From the NCBI GenBank assembly GCA_015055805.1, contig SVHN01000014.1, positions 1-35,154 on the forward strand: a DNA stretch of 35,154 nucleotides. The letters run 5' to 3'. Both the position numbers and the translations under genes were made by a program. The stretch is from Clostridiales bacterium. Lineage in GTDB: Bacteria; Bacillota; Clostridia; Christensenellales; Borkfalkiaceae. The notes under the pieces were generated by a model, which saw only the letters and a program-made list of their open reading frames with translations, was not told the DNA's origin and searched no databases. Below are positions 25,126-33,281 of the stretch, piece by piece (the stretch's first letter is position 1; every line of letters starts with the position of its first letter).

Positions 25126-25967
25126 AAATAGGCGTTATAACAGACTGTTTTAAGAAGAGCCATTTTGACGGTATCAAGTCAGCCGCAAAAATGGGACTTG
25201 ACGGCGTTCAGATATATGCAACTACGGGAGAGTTTTCACCCGAACTTACCGAAGAACAAAAAGACAAGTACAAGGCAGAACTAAGGTCTAACAACTTGGT
25301 CGTATCTGCTCTGTGTGGTGATATGGGCGGTTTCGGGTTTGAGATTGAAAAGGACAATCCCGATCGAATCGAAAAGACCAAAGCGATTATCGACCTTGCG
25401 GTAGAATTTGACGCAAAATTCGTTACAACCCATATAGGTGTTATTCCTGAGAATAAGGAAGAACCAAGGTATAAAGTTATGTTATCTGCGCTTACCGAGT
25501 GTGGACTTTATGCAAAGAAAAAGGGCGTAACGCTTGCTATTGAAACAGGTCCGGAAAAAGCCAAAACGCTACTGAATTTTTTAGAAGATACCAAAGGCGG
25601 TGTCGGTGTAAACCTTGATCCTGCGAACTTTACCATGGTTACAGGTCAAGATGCGGTCGAGGCGGTTCATATATTAAAGGACTATATCGTGCATACACAC
25701 GCAAAAGACGGGATAATGCTTGATAAAAATCAAGATCCAACCGACGTTTATCATGCATTTGCAGTCGGTGGCGTAGATGCGCTCAATGCTTGTAGCGGAT
25801 TTAAGGAAGTACCGTTAGGGGAAGGACAGGTTGACTGGAAAAATTATATTGCTGCCCTAAAAAGTATCGGTTACGACGGGTTTTTAACAATTGAGAGAGA
25901 GTGTGGCGATAACCCCGAGGCTGATATAGAAAAAGCCGTGACCTTTTTAACGGAAATAATAAAATAA
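25122..25967 (+). CDS. sugar phosphate isomerase/epimerase-like TIM-barrel protein
   Basis: AP endonuclease 2-type TIM barrel, 281 residues, the fold of xylose isomerases, IolE/IolH and keto-sugar epimerases. Metal ligands are visible as E in AIETGPE, D in NLDPANF, H in HTHAKD and E in LTIERE. Last gene of the operon, overlapping the previous one by four bases. Together with three Gfo/Idh/MocA enzymes it suggests oxidation to a keto-sugar followed by isomerisation or elimination; that pathway is inference. Confidence 0.88.
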   Translation: MKIGVITDCFKKSHFDGIKSAAKMGLDGVQIYATTGEFSPELTEEQKDKYKAELRSNNLVVSALCGDMGGFGFEIEKDNPDRIEKTKAIIDLAVEFDAKFVTTHIGVIPENKEEPRYKVMLSALTECGLYAKKKGVTLAIETGPEKAKTLLNFLEDTKGGVGVNLDPANFTMVTGQDAVEAVHILKDYIVHTHAKDGIMLDKNQDPTDVYHAFAVGGVDALNACSGFKEVPLGEGQVDWKNYIAALKSIGYDGFLTIERECGDNPEADIEKAVTFLTEIIK

Positions 25968-25985
25968 TTAAAACTTAAATGAAAG

Positions 25986-26015
25986 AACGCAATGCCAAGG
26001 TGTTGCGTTTTTTAC
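25986..26015 (+). terminator. terminator of the carbohydrate operon
   Basis: AACGCAA (25986-25992) pairs with TTGCGTT (26003-26009), followed by TTTTAC and another T run, 19 bases after the stop codon. Confidence 0.85.
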
Positions 26016-26035
26016 TTTTTAAATTAAATAACGGC

Positions 26036-26064
26036 TTGAAAGGAACGCGATAATATGCTATACT
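26036..26064 (+). promoter_or_regulatory. promoter of the flavin reductase-SDR operon
   Basis: TTGAAA (26036-26041), 17-base spacer, TATACT (26059-26064), then AAGGAG before the ATG at 26098. Confidence 0.7.
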
Positions 26065-26097
26065 TATTAAAATACTTGATTATATAAGGAGAAAACA

Positions 26098-26658
26098 ATG
26101 AGAAAGAACTTAAAACCTAAAGCGTACGTTTATCCATTGCCCGTGCTAATCGTGGGTACTTATGACGAGAACGGCGTTGCAGACGCAATGAACGCTGCGT
26201 GGGGAACAGTTTGTGATAATGCGCAAGTGTCGATATGTTTAAGTGCAACGCATAAGACGGTCAAAAATTTATTAAAAACTAAGGCGTTTACCGTTGCAAT
26301 GGCAGATGTTAAAAATATTATACCTGCCGATTACGTTGGTGTGGTTTCAGCAAACGAAGAGCCTAATAAATTAGCAAAGACTGGCTGGAAAATAACAAAG
26401 AGTAATTTTATCAACGCGCCTATAATTGAAGATTTACCGCTTGTTTTAGAGTGTAAACTCGTTAGTTATGACCCTGATACGGAAATTTGTATCGGTGAAG
26501 TAGTCAACGTAAATGCAGACGAGAGTATTCTTGACGAGAAAGGCAAGGTCGATTTAACCAAGTTTAAGCCTATTTGTTACGATTGTGATACTTACGGTTA
26601 TTACTCGCTGGGTGAAAAGGTCGGTCAAGCGTTTTCCGACGGGTTAAAACTTAAATGA
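26098..26658 (+). CDS. flavin reductase-like / flavoredoxin-type FMN-binding protein
   Basis: 186-residue split-barrel protein. The N-terminal PLPVLIVGTYDENGVADAMN and the following MNAAW segment match flavin reductase-like domains that bind FMN and pass electrons to partners; HKTVKNLLKTKAFTVAM is also typical. Possible role is an electron carrier or flavin reductase in the cytoplasm. Translationally coupled by ATGA to the SDR gene. Partner and electron donor cannot be named. Confidence 0.85.
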   Translation: MRKNLKPKAYVYPLPVLIVGTYDENGVADAMNAAWGTVCDNAQVSICLSATHKTVKNLLKTKAFTVAMADVKNIIPADYVGVVSANEEPNKLAKTGWKITKSNFINAPIIEDLPLVLECKLVSYDPDTEICIGEVVNVNADESILDEKGKVDLTKFKPICYDCDTYGYYSLGEKVGQAFSDGLKLK

Positions 26659-27449
26659 AATACGCGCTAGTTACGGGTGCTTACGGCGGAATGGGATACA
26701 GTACGGTAAAGGAATTAGTGTCCCACGGTTATACCGTTTTTGCACTCGATAAAAAGGTTAAAGAAAAAGAAGATAACGTTGTCCCGATAGAAGTGGACGT
26801 TACCGACGCTAAGAGCGTCAAATCTGCGTTTAGAAGTGTTTGCGCGGTTACGGACGAACTTGCAACCGTAATCCACTTTGCTGGGGTTTATATGCTCGAT
26901 TCGTTGGTTGAAATTCCCGATGAAGATTTTGAACGGATTTTCAAGATTAATCTTTACGGCGCGTTTTACGTCAATAAAGTTTTTATGCCACTACTTAAAA
27001 GTGGTAGTAAGATAATTATGACCACAAGCGAATTAGCACCACTTGATCCATTGCCTTTTACAGGAATATATTCGGTAACTAAAAGCGCGCTTGATAAATA
27101 CGCGTATTCGCTAAAAATGGAACTTCAACTTTTAGGTGTTTCCGTTTCAGTTATAAGGGCAGGCGCGGTATCAACGGGAATGCTAGGGGTATCAACTGCG
27201 GCACTTGATAAATTCTGCCAAAAGACGACAAATTATGAGTGTAATGCAAAAAGGTTTAAGAAGATAGTTGAAAGTGTTGAGTCAAAATGTGTTCCGCCAG
27301 AGAAGATAGCCAAAAAAACGCTTAAAATTCTAAATAAAAAATCACCAAAATTCGCTTATAGCGTAAATAGAAATAAACTTTTATTACTGTTTAACGTATT
27401 GCCATCAAGTTTGCAATTTTGGGCAATAAAAAAGATATTAAAGAAATAG
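26655..27449 (+). CDS. short-chain dehydrogenase/reductase
   Basis: 264-residue NAD(P)-dependent oxidoreductase with cofactor loop TGAYGGMG (residues 7-14), N99, and the catalytic triad S125, Y139 and K143 (YSVTK). The C-terminal 60 residues are basic and end in a hydrophobic patch (LLLLFNVLPSSLQFW), which hints at membrane contact as in some sterol or lipid SDRs. Overlaps the flavin protein by four bases. Substrate unknown. Confidence 0.9.
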   Translation: MKYALVTGAYGGMGYSTVKELVSHGYTVFALDKKVKEKEDNVVPIEVDVTDAKSVKSAFRSVCAVTDELATVIHFAGVYMLDSLVEIPDEDFERIFKINLYGAFYVNKVFMPLLKSGSKIIMTTSELAPLDPLPFTGIYSVTKSALDKYAYSLKMELQLLGVSVSVIRAGAVSTGMLGVSTAALDKFCQKTTNYECNAKRFKKIVESVESKCVPPEKIAKKTLKILNKKSPKFAYSVNRNKLLLLFNVLPSSLQFWAIKKILKK

Positions 27450-27480
27450 TTTTTTTGAGATCGTTTCTTTAAGCATTTTT
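27438..27480 (+). terminator. weak AT-rich terminator after the SDR gene
   Basis: TTAAAGAAA (27438-27446) and TTTCTTTAA (27464-27472) form a 9-bp stem with a 17-base loop, followed by GCATTTTTT. The left arm overlaps the SDR stop region. All A-U pairs but one per arm, so efficiency may be low. Confidence 0.4.
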
Positions 27481-27491
27481 TAATAACTTAA

Positions 27492-27528
27492 AAGGCAAAG
27501 AGACGAGAATTTGGGCAAATCTTGCCTT
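27492..27528. other. hairpin upstream of the CRISPR-Cas locus
   Basis: AAGGCAA (27492-27498) pairs with TTGCCTT (27522-27528), and the loop contains an inner ATTT/AAAT stem. No T run follows, so it is not an obvious terminator. No coding frame is seen in 27450-27640. Confidence 0.4.
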
Positions 27529-27555
27529 GTGAAATGGAAAATTAAAAAATTTTAT

Positions 27556-27580
27556 AAATATGACTAAAGTTGTCATATTT
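27556..27580. promoter_or_regulatory. operator-like inverted repeat upstream of cas9
   Basis: AAATATGAC-N7-GTCATATTT is a perfect 9-bp inverted repeat with a 7-base spacer, the geometry of a dimeric repressor site. TATAAT hexamers occur shortly after (27587-27592 and 27596-27601) but without convincing -35 boxes. Confidence 0.4.
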
Positions 27581-27642
27581 AATGTCTATAATGGTTATAA
27601 TTTATAAAATTTTATTTAAATACAACTATTTTATATAAAAAG

Positions 27643-27667
27643 AAAAAAGCTCTCCAGTAAGGAGAGC
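27643..27667 (-). terminator. tracrRNA terminator
   Basis: A perfect 7-bp stem GCTCTCC/GGAGAGC with a 5-base loop followed by six T on the minus strand. Confidence 0.85.
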
Positions 27668-27733
27668 GACATCGCCAAATGCGAATAAATGGTTAGAATA
27701 AATCTTTATTTGAACTCGTCTTGTTTATTCTGC
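27643..27733 (-). ncRNA. tracrRNA of the type II-A CRISPR system
   Basis: Predicted RNA of about 91 nt, opposite in strand to cas9 and ending 54 bases before it. It starts seven bases after a consensus promoter, runs through an anti-repeat-like segment (about 27703-27733, containing AACAAGACGAGTTCAAATAA), then a nexus-like stem AATAA-AGAT-TTATT, a small GCAT/ATGT stem and finally the terminator GCTCTCC-TTACT-GGAGAGC-TTTTTT (27643-27667). Order, size and position match tracrRNAs. It predicts crRNA repeats beginning close to GTTTGAACTCGTCTTG. No such repeat is found elsewhere in the window. Confidence 0.8.
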
Positions 27734-27739
27734 AAGATT

Positions 27740-27768
27740 ATTATAACTATAAAAAATGAAAAAGTCAA
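27740..27768 (-). promoter_or_regulatory. tracrRNA promoter
   Basis: On the minus strand TTGACT (27768-27763), 17-base spacer, TATAAT (27745-27740). It overlaps the region where a cas9 promoter must act on the other strand, so the two transcripts may interfere. Confidence 0.82.
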
Positions 27769-27786
27769 CTTTTTGAGAGGAACAAA

Positions 27787-30700
27787 ATGAAAAAATTTTA
27801 TTTGGGTATGGATATTGGAACTGAATCGGTTGGTATGGCTTGCACGGATGAAAATTACGATTTACTACGCGCAAAAGGAAAGGATTTATGGGCAGTGCGC
27901 TTATTTGATGAAGCAAACGACGCAAAAGAACGTCGGACAAAAAGAGCGGCACGTAGAAGACTTCAGCGTCGCAGACAGCGTATCGAATGGTTACAGGACG
28001 TATTTGCGCCCTTTATGAAAGATGAATTATTTTTTCTACGCTTAAATAATAGCGGCTTTTATAAAGAAGATAAAGATAAAAGATTGGTCTCAAAGTTTTC
28101 ATTATTTAATGATGTTGGTTATACAGATAAGGAGTTTTATAAAGAATATCCTACAATATTTCATCTTCGTGAGAAATTGCTTAAGGAACCAGATGCAAAG
28201 ATAGATTTGCGTCATTATTATCTTGCATTGCATCATATTGTCAAATATCGTGGGCATTTCCTTTTTGAAGGTGAAAACATGGGGGATGTTCGGGATATTA
28301 AGAAATTATTCAAAAATTACAACGATTTAATTAGCGAATATGGGATAGAACTTGACTTGTGTTTATCTGAAGCCAAGGCTGAAGCTTTTAAGACGTTGGC
28401 TCTTTATGGAAAAGGAAAAAATGACAAAAAAAAGGAAGGAATACTTTTGTTTGGAGCGACGAGTGTAGAGAAAAAAGAGTGGATTGCTCTTTTGTTAGGC
28501 TCTACTGTTTCGCCTAAAAAGATGTTTGGAGAAGATTATCAAGAAAGGTATAAAGAAGAGAAAGCCTTCTCTTTTGATGGACTTACAGATGAGGCCTTTG
28601 AAGCAATGCAAGAAAATTATGAGGAAGAACATTTTGCATTGTTGCAAGCAGCTCGTTCCATTTATAACTTTACCGTTTTCGAAAGGGTATTGGAGGGTAG
28701 TTCTTGCATTTCAGAGGCGATGGTTGCGATCTATAAGAAACATAAAGAAGATTTGAAATTGCTGAAAGACTTTGTGAAAGAAAATTACACACAAGAAGTG
28801 TACTATAAAATTTTCCGTAGTCGTAAAGAAACAGCAAACTACGTTAATTATATAGGTTATAATCAATCTAAAGGCATAAAATCATCTGTTTCAAAATGTA
28901 AAGAAGAAAATTTTTATAAATTCCTTGTAAAGGTACTAAAGTCCGAAACAGTTGTCTATAAAGAAAAGTTGGGTAAGATTATCAAAGAACTCGACGAGAA
29001 AACTTTCTTGCCGAAGATTTTGCACGCTGACAACGGCTTGTTTCCGCATCAAATCAATGAAATGGAATTAAATATGATTTTAGAAAATCTCTGCAAACAA
29101 TACCCTGAGTTTGTCCAAATAGGTGATGACGGGTATTCGCCTAAACAAAAGATTGAAAAGATTTTCAAATTTAAAATTCCTTACTACGTCGGACCGTTAA
29201 ATACTGCAAGTGCTAATGCGTGGATGAAACGTAACGATGGTTTAGCGGAAAAAATTACGCCTTGGAATTTTGACTCTATTGTAGATAGAGCGGGAAGCAA
29301 CGAGGAATTTATTCGTCGTATGACCAATAAATGCACTTATTTGAGAGGTAAAGACGTGTTGCCCAAGTGCTCTATGTATTATCAAGCTTTTGACGTTCTT
29401 AATCAAATCAATAAATTGACAATAGAAGGTGCACCTATATCACTTTCATTAAAACAAGAGATTTTTCAAAACGTATATCTTTTCAATAAAAAGGTGACGG
29501 CAAAACAAATTAGGGAATATTTAGTAAAACAAGGTTATTGTACACAAGAAGAAAGCAGCAACGTTTTAGGCGGATTTGATAATCTCGCAGACTTGAAGGC
29601 AAGTATGAGTTCTTACGTTGGTTTTAAGACAAAATTTGGCTCTTTGGTAGACAGTAATCCTGAAATGTTTGAAAATATAATACTTTGGCACACCTTAAAT
29701 AGCGACAAAACGATTGTAGAAGAAATTGTTTTAAGAGAGTATGGAAATATTTCTGCAATTAGAGAAAATATTAAGTGGTTAAAAAGTTTGACTTCTTTTA
29801 AGGAATTTGGAAGACTATCAAAAGAATTATTGCTTGATATTGTAGGTGGTGTAGATCAAGCGACGGGGGAAATTTATACGATTTTAAATCGCCTATATAA
29901 TACTAACTATAATTTTAATCAATTATTGTTTGCTGATGAGTATAATTTTAGAAAAGAAATAGAAGAGAACAACGGTGGAGTAAATAAGGAAGAAATAACG
30001 TACGATGACGTAAGAGAATTGTATGTATCTCCTATGGTGCGCCGTGGTGTTTGGCAAGCGTTACAGATGACGAAAGAATACGTTCATGCAGTAGGAAAGA
30101 CACCCAACAAAATTTTTATCGAAGTCACCCGTCAAGATGGGGAAAAGGGTGAAAGAGGACGCAAGGCATCGCGCAAAAATAAACTTATGGAACTTTACAA
30201 AGAGATAGGTTCAGATTGTCGTGATATCGAAGAGTTGACTAAAGAATTAACACACCAAGATATTACAGATTCTCGTTTGCGTTCAGAACGCTTATATTTA
30301 TATTTCTTACAGCTAGGAAAGTGTGTTTATACGGGTAATCGTATCAATTTGGAAGAATTGATGGGTAATCGATATGACGTTGACCATATTATTCCACAAT
30401 CTATGACGAAAGATGATAGTGTCGATAACAAGGTGTTAGTAGAGCGTCAAAAGAACGCAGAAAAAACAAATCAATATCCATTGCCTGAGGGCTTTACGAC
30501 ACAACAAAACTTTTGGAAATTATTGAAAGTCAAAGGTTTAATGAGCGAGTCAAAGTTTAATCGATTAGCAAGAGTGAAACCTTTGTCTGATGACGATTTT
30601 AGAGAATTTATTAATCGTCAACTTGTCGTTACTAATCAAACCGTAAAAGCTGTGGCAGAGCTTTTAAAACAAAAGTATGAACCGTTGGGTACAAAAATTG

Positions 30701-31872
30701 TTTACAGTAAAGCGAAGAACGTTGATGATTTTAAGCAAAGGCATGGCATCGTTAAATGCCGTGAAACTAATGATTTACACCACGCTCGTGATGCGTATTT
30801 GAATATCGTAGTTGGGAATATTTACGATACTAAATTCACTTCAAAATACGCTTATAGATATACGGATAAAGAAGGCACTTCTCGTGAGTACAATTTAGAT
30901 AATTTATATCGTTGGAAGATCGACGGTGCATGGAATGGTGCTAGTGATATTGTTAGAGTAAAGAAAATTGTCGCAAGAACAAGTATGTGTGTGACAAGAT
31001 ATGCTTATACCAACCAAGGTGCTTTTTATGACGAAACGATTTATAATAAAGATGATGGTGCCATCGCTTTGCCTCGCAAAATGTCCATGCCATATGTTCA
31101 AACTGAAAAATACGGTGGTTTTAAATCGTTGAAGACGGCCTACTTTGCAATAGTGCAAAGTAAGGATAAGAAAGGGTGTTTAATTAAAACCATAGAGGCA
31201 ATTCCCGTACTTGTAGATTATCAAGCGAGGCAAGATGCTTGCGCGGTTATAAGATATTTGCAAAGAAAAGGATTGGTAGAGCCTAAACTTATCGTGCAAA
31301 AACTAAAGATGAAATCTTTAGTTGCTATAAATGGATATAATGCATGGTTGGCAGGGGTTACAGGTAATCGAATTTTGATTCACAATGCAGTGCAATGGTT
31401 TACAAAACCTGAAGTAGATAATTATATTAAACAACTTTTAAAATATATTGAGAGAGATAAAGAGGGTAAACTTTCAATATCAGAAAAAGAAAGCGACAGT
31501 ATTTCTTTGACACAAAACAGACAAAAGGTTTCGCTATATGCTACAAAAGAAGAAAATTTAAAGATATATAATGGCATTATTTCAAAATTGAATCAAAAGC
31601 CTTATCAAGGATTATCAAGTGTAAGAGCTTTCTCTAAAAAACTTCAAGAAAAGGCAAGGCTATTTAAAGATATAACAACTTTTGAACAAATTAAGGTATT
31701 ATTGCAAATTGTTCGTTTTATGAAGTGTAATGCTGAATGTTCAGATTTATCTTTGTTAAAAGATGGGACGACTTGTGGCAAGTTATTGATTGGTAAAAAT
31801 ATTACCAACGTCGATTTCTCAATTATTCATCAATCTCCTTGCGGTTTAGTTGAGCGTATTCAAAAAGTTTAA
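27787..31872 (+). CDS. cas9: CRISPR-associated endonuclease Cas9 (type II-A)
   Basis: RNA-guided DNA endonuclease of 1361 residues, full length for type II-A. RuvC-I is YLGMDIGTESVG with D9; an Arg-rich bridge helix follows (ERRTKRAARRRLQRRRQR, about 48-65). RuvC-II is KIFIEVTRQ with E779. The HNH nuclease has YDVDHIIPQS with D866 and H867 and the downstream Asn in DNKVLV. RuvC-III is HHARDAY with H999 and D1002. All nuclease residues are present, so it should cut both strands. GAGAGGAAC lies before the ATG. Codon use is more AT-rich than the housekeeping genes, consistent with acquisition. TAATG couples it to cas1. Confidence 0.96.
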   Translation: MKKFYLGMDIGTESVGMACTDENYDLLRAKGKDLWAVRLFDEANDAKERRTKRAARRRLQRRRQRIEWLQDVFAPFMKDELFFLRLNNSGFYKEDKDKRLVSKFSLFNDVGYTDKEFYKEYPTIFHLREKLLKEPDAKIDLRHYYLALHHIVKYRGHFLFEGENMGDVRDIKKLFKNYNDLISEYGIELDLCLSEAKAEAFKTLALYGKGKNDKKKEGILLFGATSVEKKEWIALLLGSTVSPKKMFGEDYQERYKEEKAFSFDGLTDEAFEAMQENYEEEHFALLQAARSIYNFTVFERVLEGSSCISEAMVAIYKKHKEDLKLLKDFVKENYTQEVYYKIFRSRKETANYVNYIGYNQSKGIKSSVSKCKEENFYKFLVKVLKSETVVYKEKLGKIIKELDEKTFLPKILHADNGLFPHQINEMELNMILENLCKQYPEFVQIGDDGYSPKQKIEKIFKFKIPYYVGPLNTASANAWMKRNDGLAEKITPWNFDSIVDRAGSNEEFIRRMTNKCTYLRGKDVLPKCSMYYQAFDVLNQINKLTIEGAPISLSLKQEIFQNVYLFNKKVTAKQIREYLVKQGYCTQEESSNVLGGFDNLADLKASMSSYVGFKTKFGSLVDSNPEMFENIILWHTLNSDKTIVEEIVLREYGNISAIRENIKWLKSLTSFKEFGRLSKELLLDIVGGVDQATGEIYTILNRLYNTNYNFNQLLFADEYNFRKEIEENNGGVNKEEITYDDVRELYVSPMVRRGVWQALQMTKEYVHAVGKTPNKIFIEVTRQDGEKGERGRKASRKNKLMELYKEIGSDCRDIEELTKELTHQDITDSRLRSERLYLYFLQLGKCVYTGNRINLEELMGNRYDVDHIIPQSMTKDDSVDNKVLVERQKNAEKTNQYPLPEGFTTQQNFWKLLKVKGLMSESKFNRLARVKPLSDDDFREFINRQLVVTNQTVKAVAELLKQKYEPLGTKIVYSKAKNVDDFKQRHGIVKCRETNDLHHARDAYLNIVVGNIYDTKFTSKYAYRYTDKEGTSREYNLDNLYRWKIDGAWNGASDIVRVKKIVARTSMCVTRYAYTNQGAFYDETIYNKDDGAIALPRKMSMPYVQTEKYGGFKSLKTAYFAIVQSKDKKGCLIKTIEAIPVLVDYQARQDACAVIRYLQRKGLVEPKLIVQKLKMKSLVAINGYNAWLAGVTGNRILIHNAVQWFTKPEVDNYIKQLLKYIERDKEGKLSISEKESDSISLTQNRQKVSLYATKEENLKIYNGIISKLNQKPYQGLSSVRAFSKKLQEKARLFKDITTFEQIKVLLQIVRFMKCNAECSDLSLLKDGTTCGKLLIGKNITNVDFSIIHQSPCGLVERIQKV

Positions 31873-32753
31873 TGGGTTTCCGTACTGTAATTATTAAAAA
31901 CAGAGCAAAATTAGAAGTTCGCTTGAATAGTTTAATCGTACGTGGTGAACAGGAAAAGAAAGTTTTTTTGGATGAAATCGATACGTTGATTGTTCAAAGT
32001 ACGGCGGTTTCTTTAACTGCCTCTTTGTTATGCGAGTTGGTAAAAAGAGATATTAAAGTAATTTTTTGTGACGAAAAACACAATCCGCAATCAGAACTTT
32101 TGCCATATTATAGTGCGCATAATACTTCTAAACGTTATAAAGAGCAAATTGCGTGGAAAGACGAAATAAAAGCAAAAGTTTGGCGTGAGATTGTAAAAAA
32201 GAAGATAGAAGGGCAAGCGCAACATTTGCTTGATGTTAATTTTTTTGAACAAGCTGATTTATTGTATTCCTATATGCGTGAAGTGCAAGACAACGACTTA
32301 AGCAATCGTGAAGGACATGCAGCGAAAGTGTATTTTAATTGTTTGCTTGGGTTAGGCAATAGTAGAAAATCTGGGGGATTTGTAAATGGGTGCTTAAACT
32401 ATGGGTACGCTGTTTTACTGTCTGCATTTAATCGAGAAATTGCGTCTAGTGGATATTTAACACAGTTAGGGATATGGCATGATAATGAATTTAACGAGTT
32501 TAATTTGGCCTGTGATTTAATGGAGCCTTTTCGAATAGTCGTGGATAGAACTGCAATGTGTTTGGTAGAAGGAGATAAAGAGTTTAAGAAAAAAATGACT
32601 AACGTTTTGAATTATAAAACTATTATTGATGGAAAAAATACTACGCTTGATTTAGCAATACGGCAATTTACAAAAAGTGTTTTTCGCGCATTGCAAGAAG
32701 AGAATGAAAATTTGTTGATTTTTCCCGAAAAAATTATACAAGATGAATTATAA
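31872..32753 (+). CDS. cas1: CRISPR spacer integrase Cas1 (type II)
   Basis: Inserts new spacers into the array as a Cas1-Cas2 complex. At 293 residues it is normal for type II. The catalytic metal site is complete: E147 in NREGHAAKVYF, H203 in GIWHDNEFN and E218 (with D215) in CDLMEPFR. No deletion or stop is seen. It starts on the last base of the cas9 stop and overlaps cas2 by 11 bases, so the three genes form one translation-coupled operon. Confidence 0.95.
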   Translation: MGFRTVIIKNRAKLEVRLNSLIVRGEQEKKVFLDEIDTLIVQSTAVSLTASLLCELVKRDIKVIFCDEKHNPQSELLPYYSAHNTSKRYKEQIAWKDEIKAKVWREIVKKKIEGQAQHLLDVNFFEQADLLYSYMREVQDNDLSNREGHAAKVYFNCLLGLGNSRKSGGFVNGCLNYGYAVLLSAFNREIASSGYLTQLGIWHDNEFNEFNLACDLMEPFRIVVDRTAMCLVEGDKEFKKKMTNVLNYKTIIDGKNTTLDLAIRQFTKSVFRALQEENENLLIFPEKIIQDEL

Positions 32754-33063
32754 ATTTATGAGATTGATGCTATTTTTTGATTTGCCCATGATAACGGACA
32801 AAGATAGACGTGAGTATAACCGTTTTCATAAATATCTTTTGAAAAACGGATTCATTATGATGCAAAAATCCGTTTACACAAAACTTGTTATAAATAACGT
32901 AACAAGTGCAGCAGTAAAACAACGTATCCGTAACAACCTTCCTAATGATGGAATAGTAGAACTCTTAGAAATTACCGAAAATCAATTTTCAAAGATAGAG
33001 TATCTTGTTGGTGAAGAACAGCAACTTGTTATTGATACAATGGATAGATTGGTGGAGTTATGA
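32743..33063 (+). CDS. cas2: CRISPR-associated protein Cas2
   Basis: Structural partner of Cas1 in spacer capture, with a ferredoxin-like fold. The 106-residue product has MRLMLFFDLP near its start (the conserved Asp is at residue 13) and a normal length for type II. The ATG at 32743 overlaps the end of cas1; an internal ATG at 32758 is a second option. Its stop overlaps the csn2-derived start in ATGA. Confidence 0.93.
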   Translation: MNYKFMRLMLFFDLPMITDKDRREYNRFHKYLLKNGFIMMQKSVYTKLVINNVTSAAVKQRIRNNLPNDGIVELLEITENQFSKIEYLVGEEQQLVIDTMDRLVEL

Positions 33064-33281
33064 AACATGAAATTAAAATCTCACACGTGCATTTGGAAAC
33101 ACCACTTACCATATCGGATGAATACGTTCAATTGCTAATTGTTGAAAATCCAACTGAGTTTTATAATATGGTGTCAGAATTAGATGGTCAATTTGACGGA
33201 AAAGAAGGATCGTTTGTCTTTTCGGTAAATGATGAAGTTGTTGCAGCTGAAAAGCATGGTGTAATGATATCGGAGGGTAAA
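33060..33281 (+). pseudogene. csn2: csn2 remnant (5' third)
   Basis: About 72 codons of a Csn2-like protein following cas2 by the normal ATGA overlap. Csn2 proteins are normally about 220 residues or more; the rest, including the helical leg and the ring contacts, is absent. The join to the reductase leader lies near 33268-33281. Assignment rests on gene position and on by-eye similarity to the Csn2 N-terminus. Confidence 0.7.

Noticed and set aside
27787-31872. Cas9 as nuclease-dead
   Set aside because: RuvC and HNH residues D9, E779, H867, H999 and D1002 are all present.
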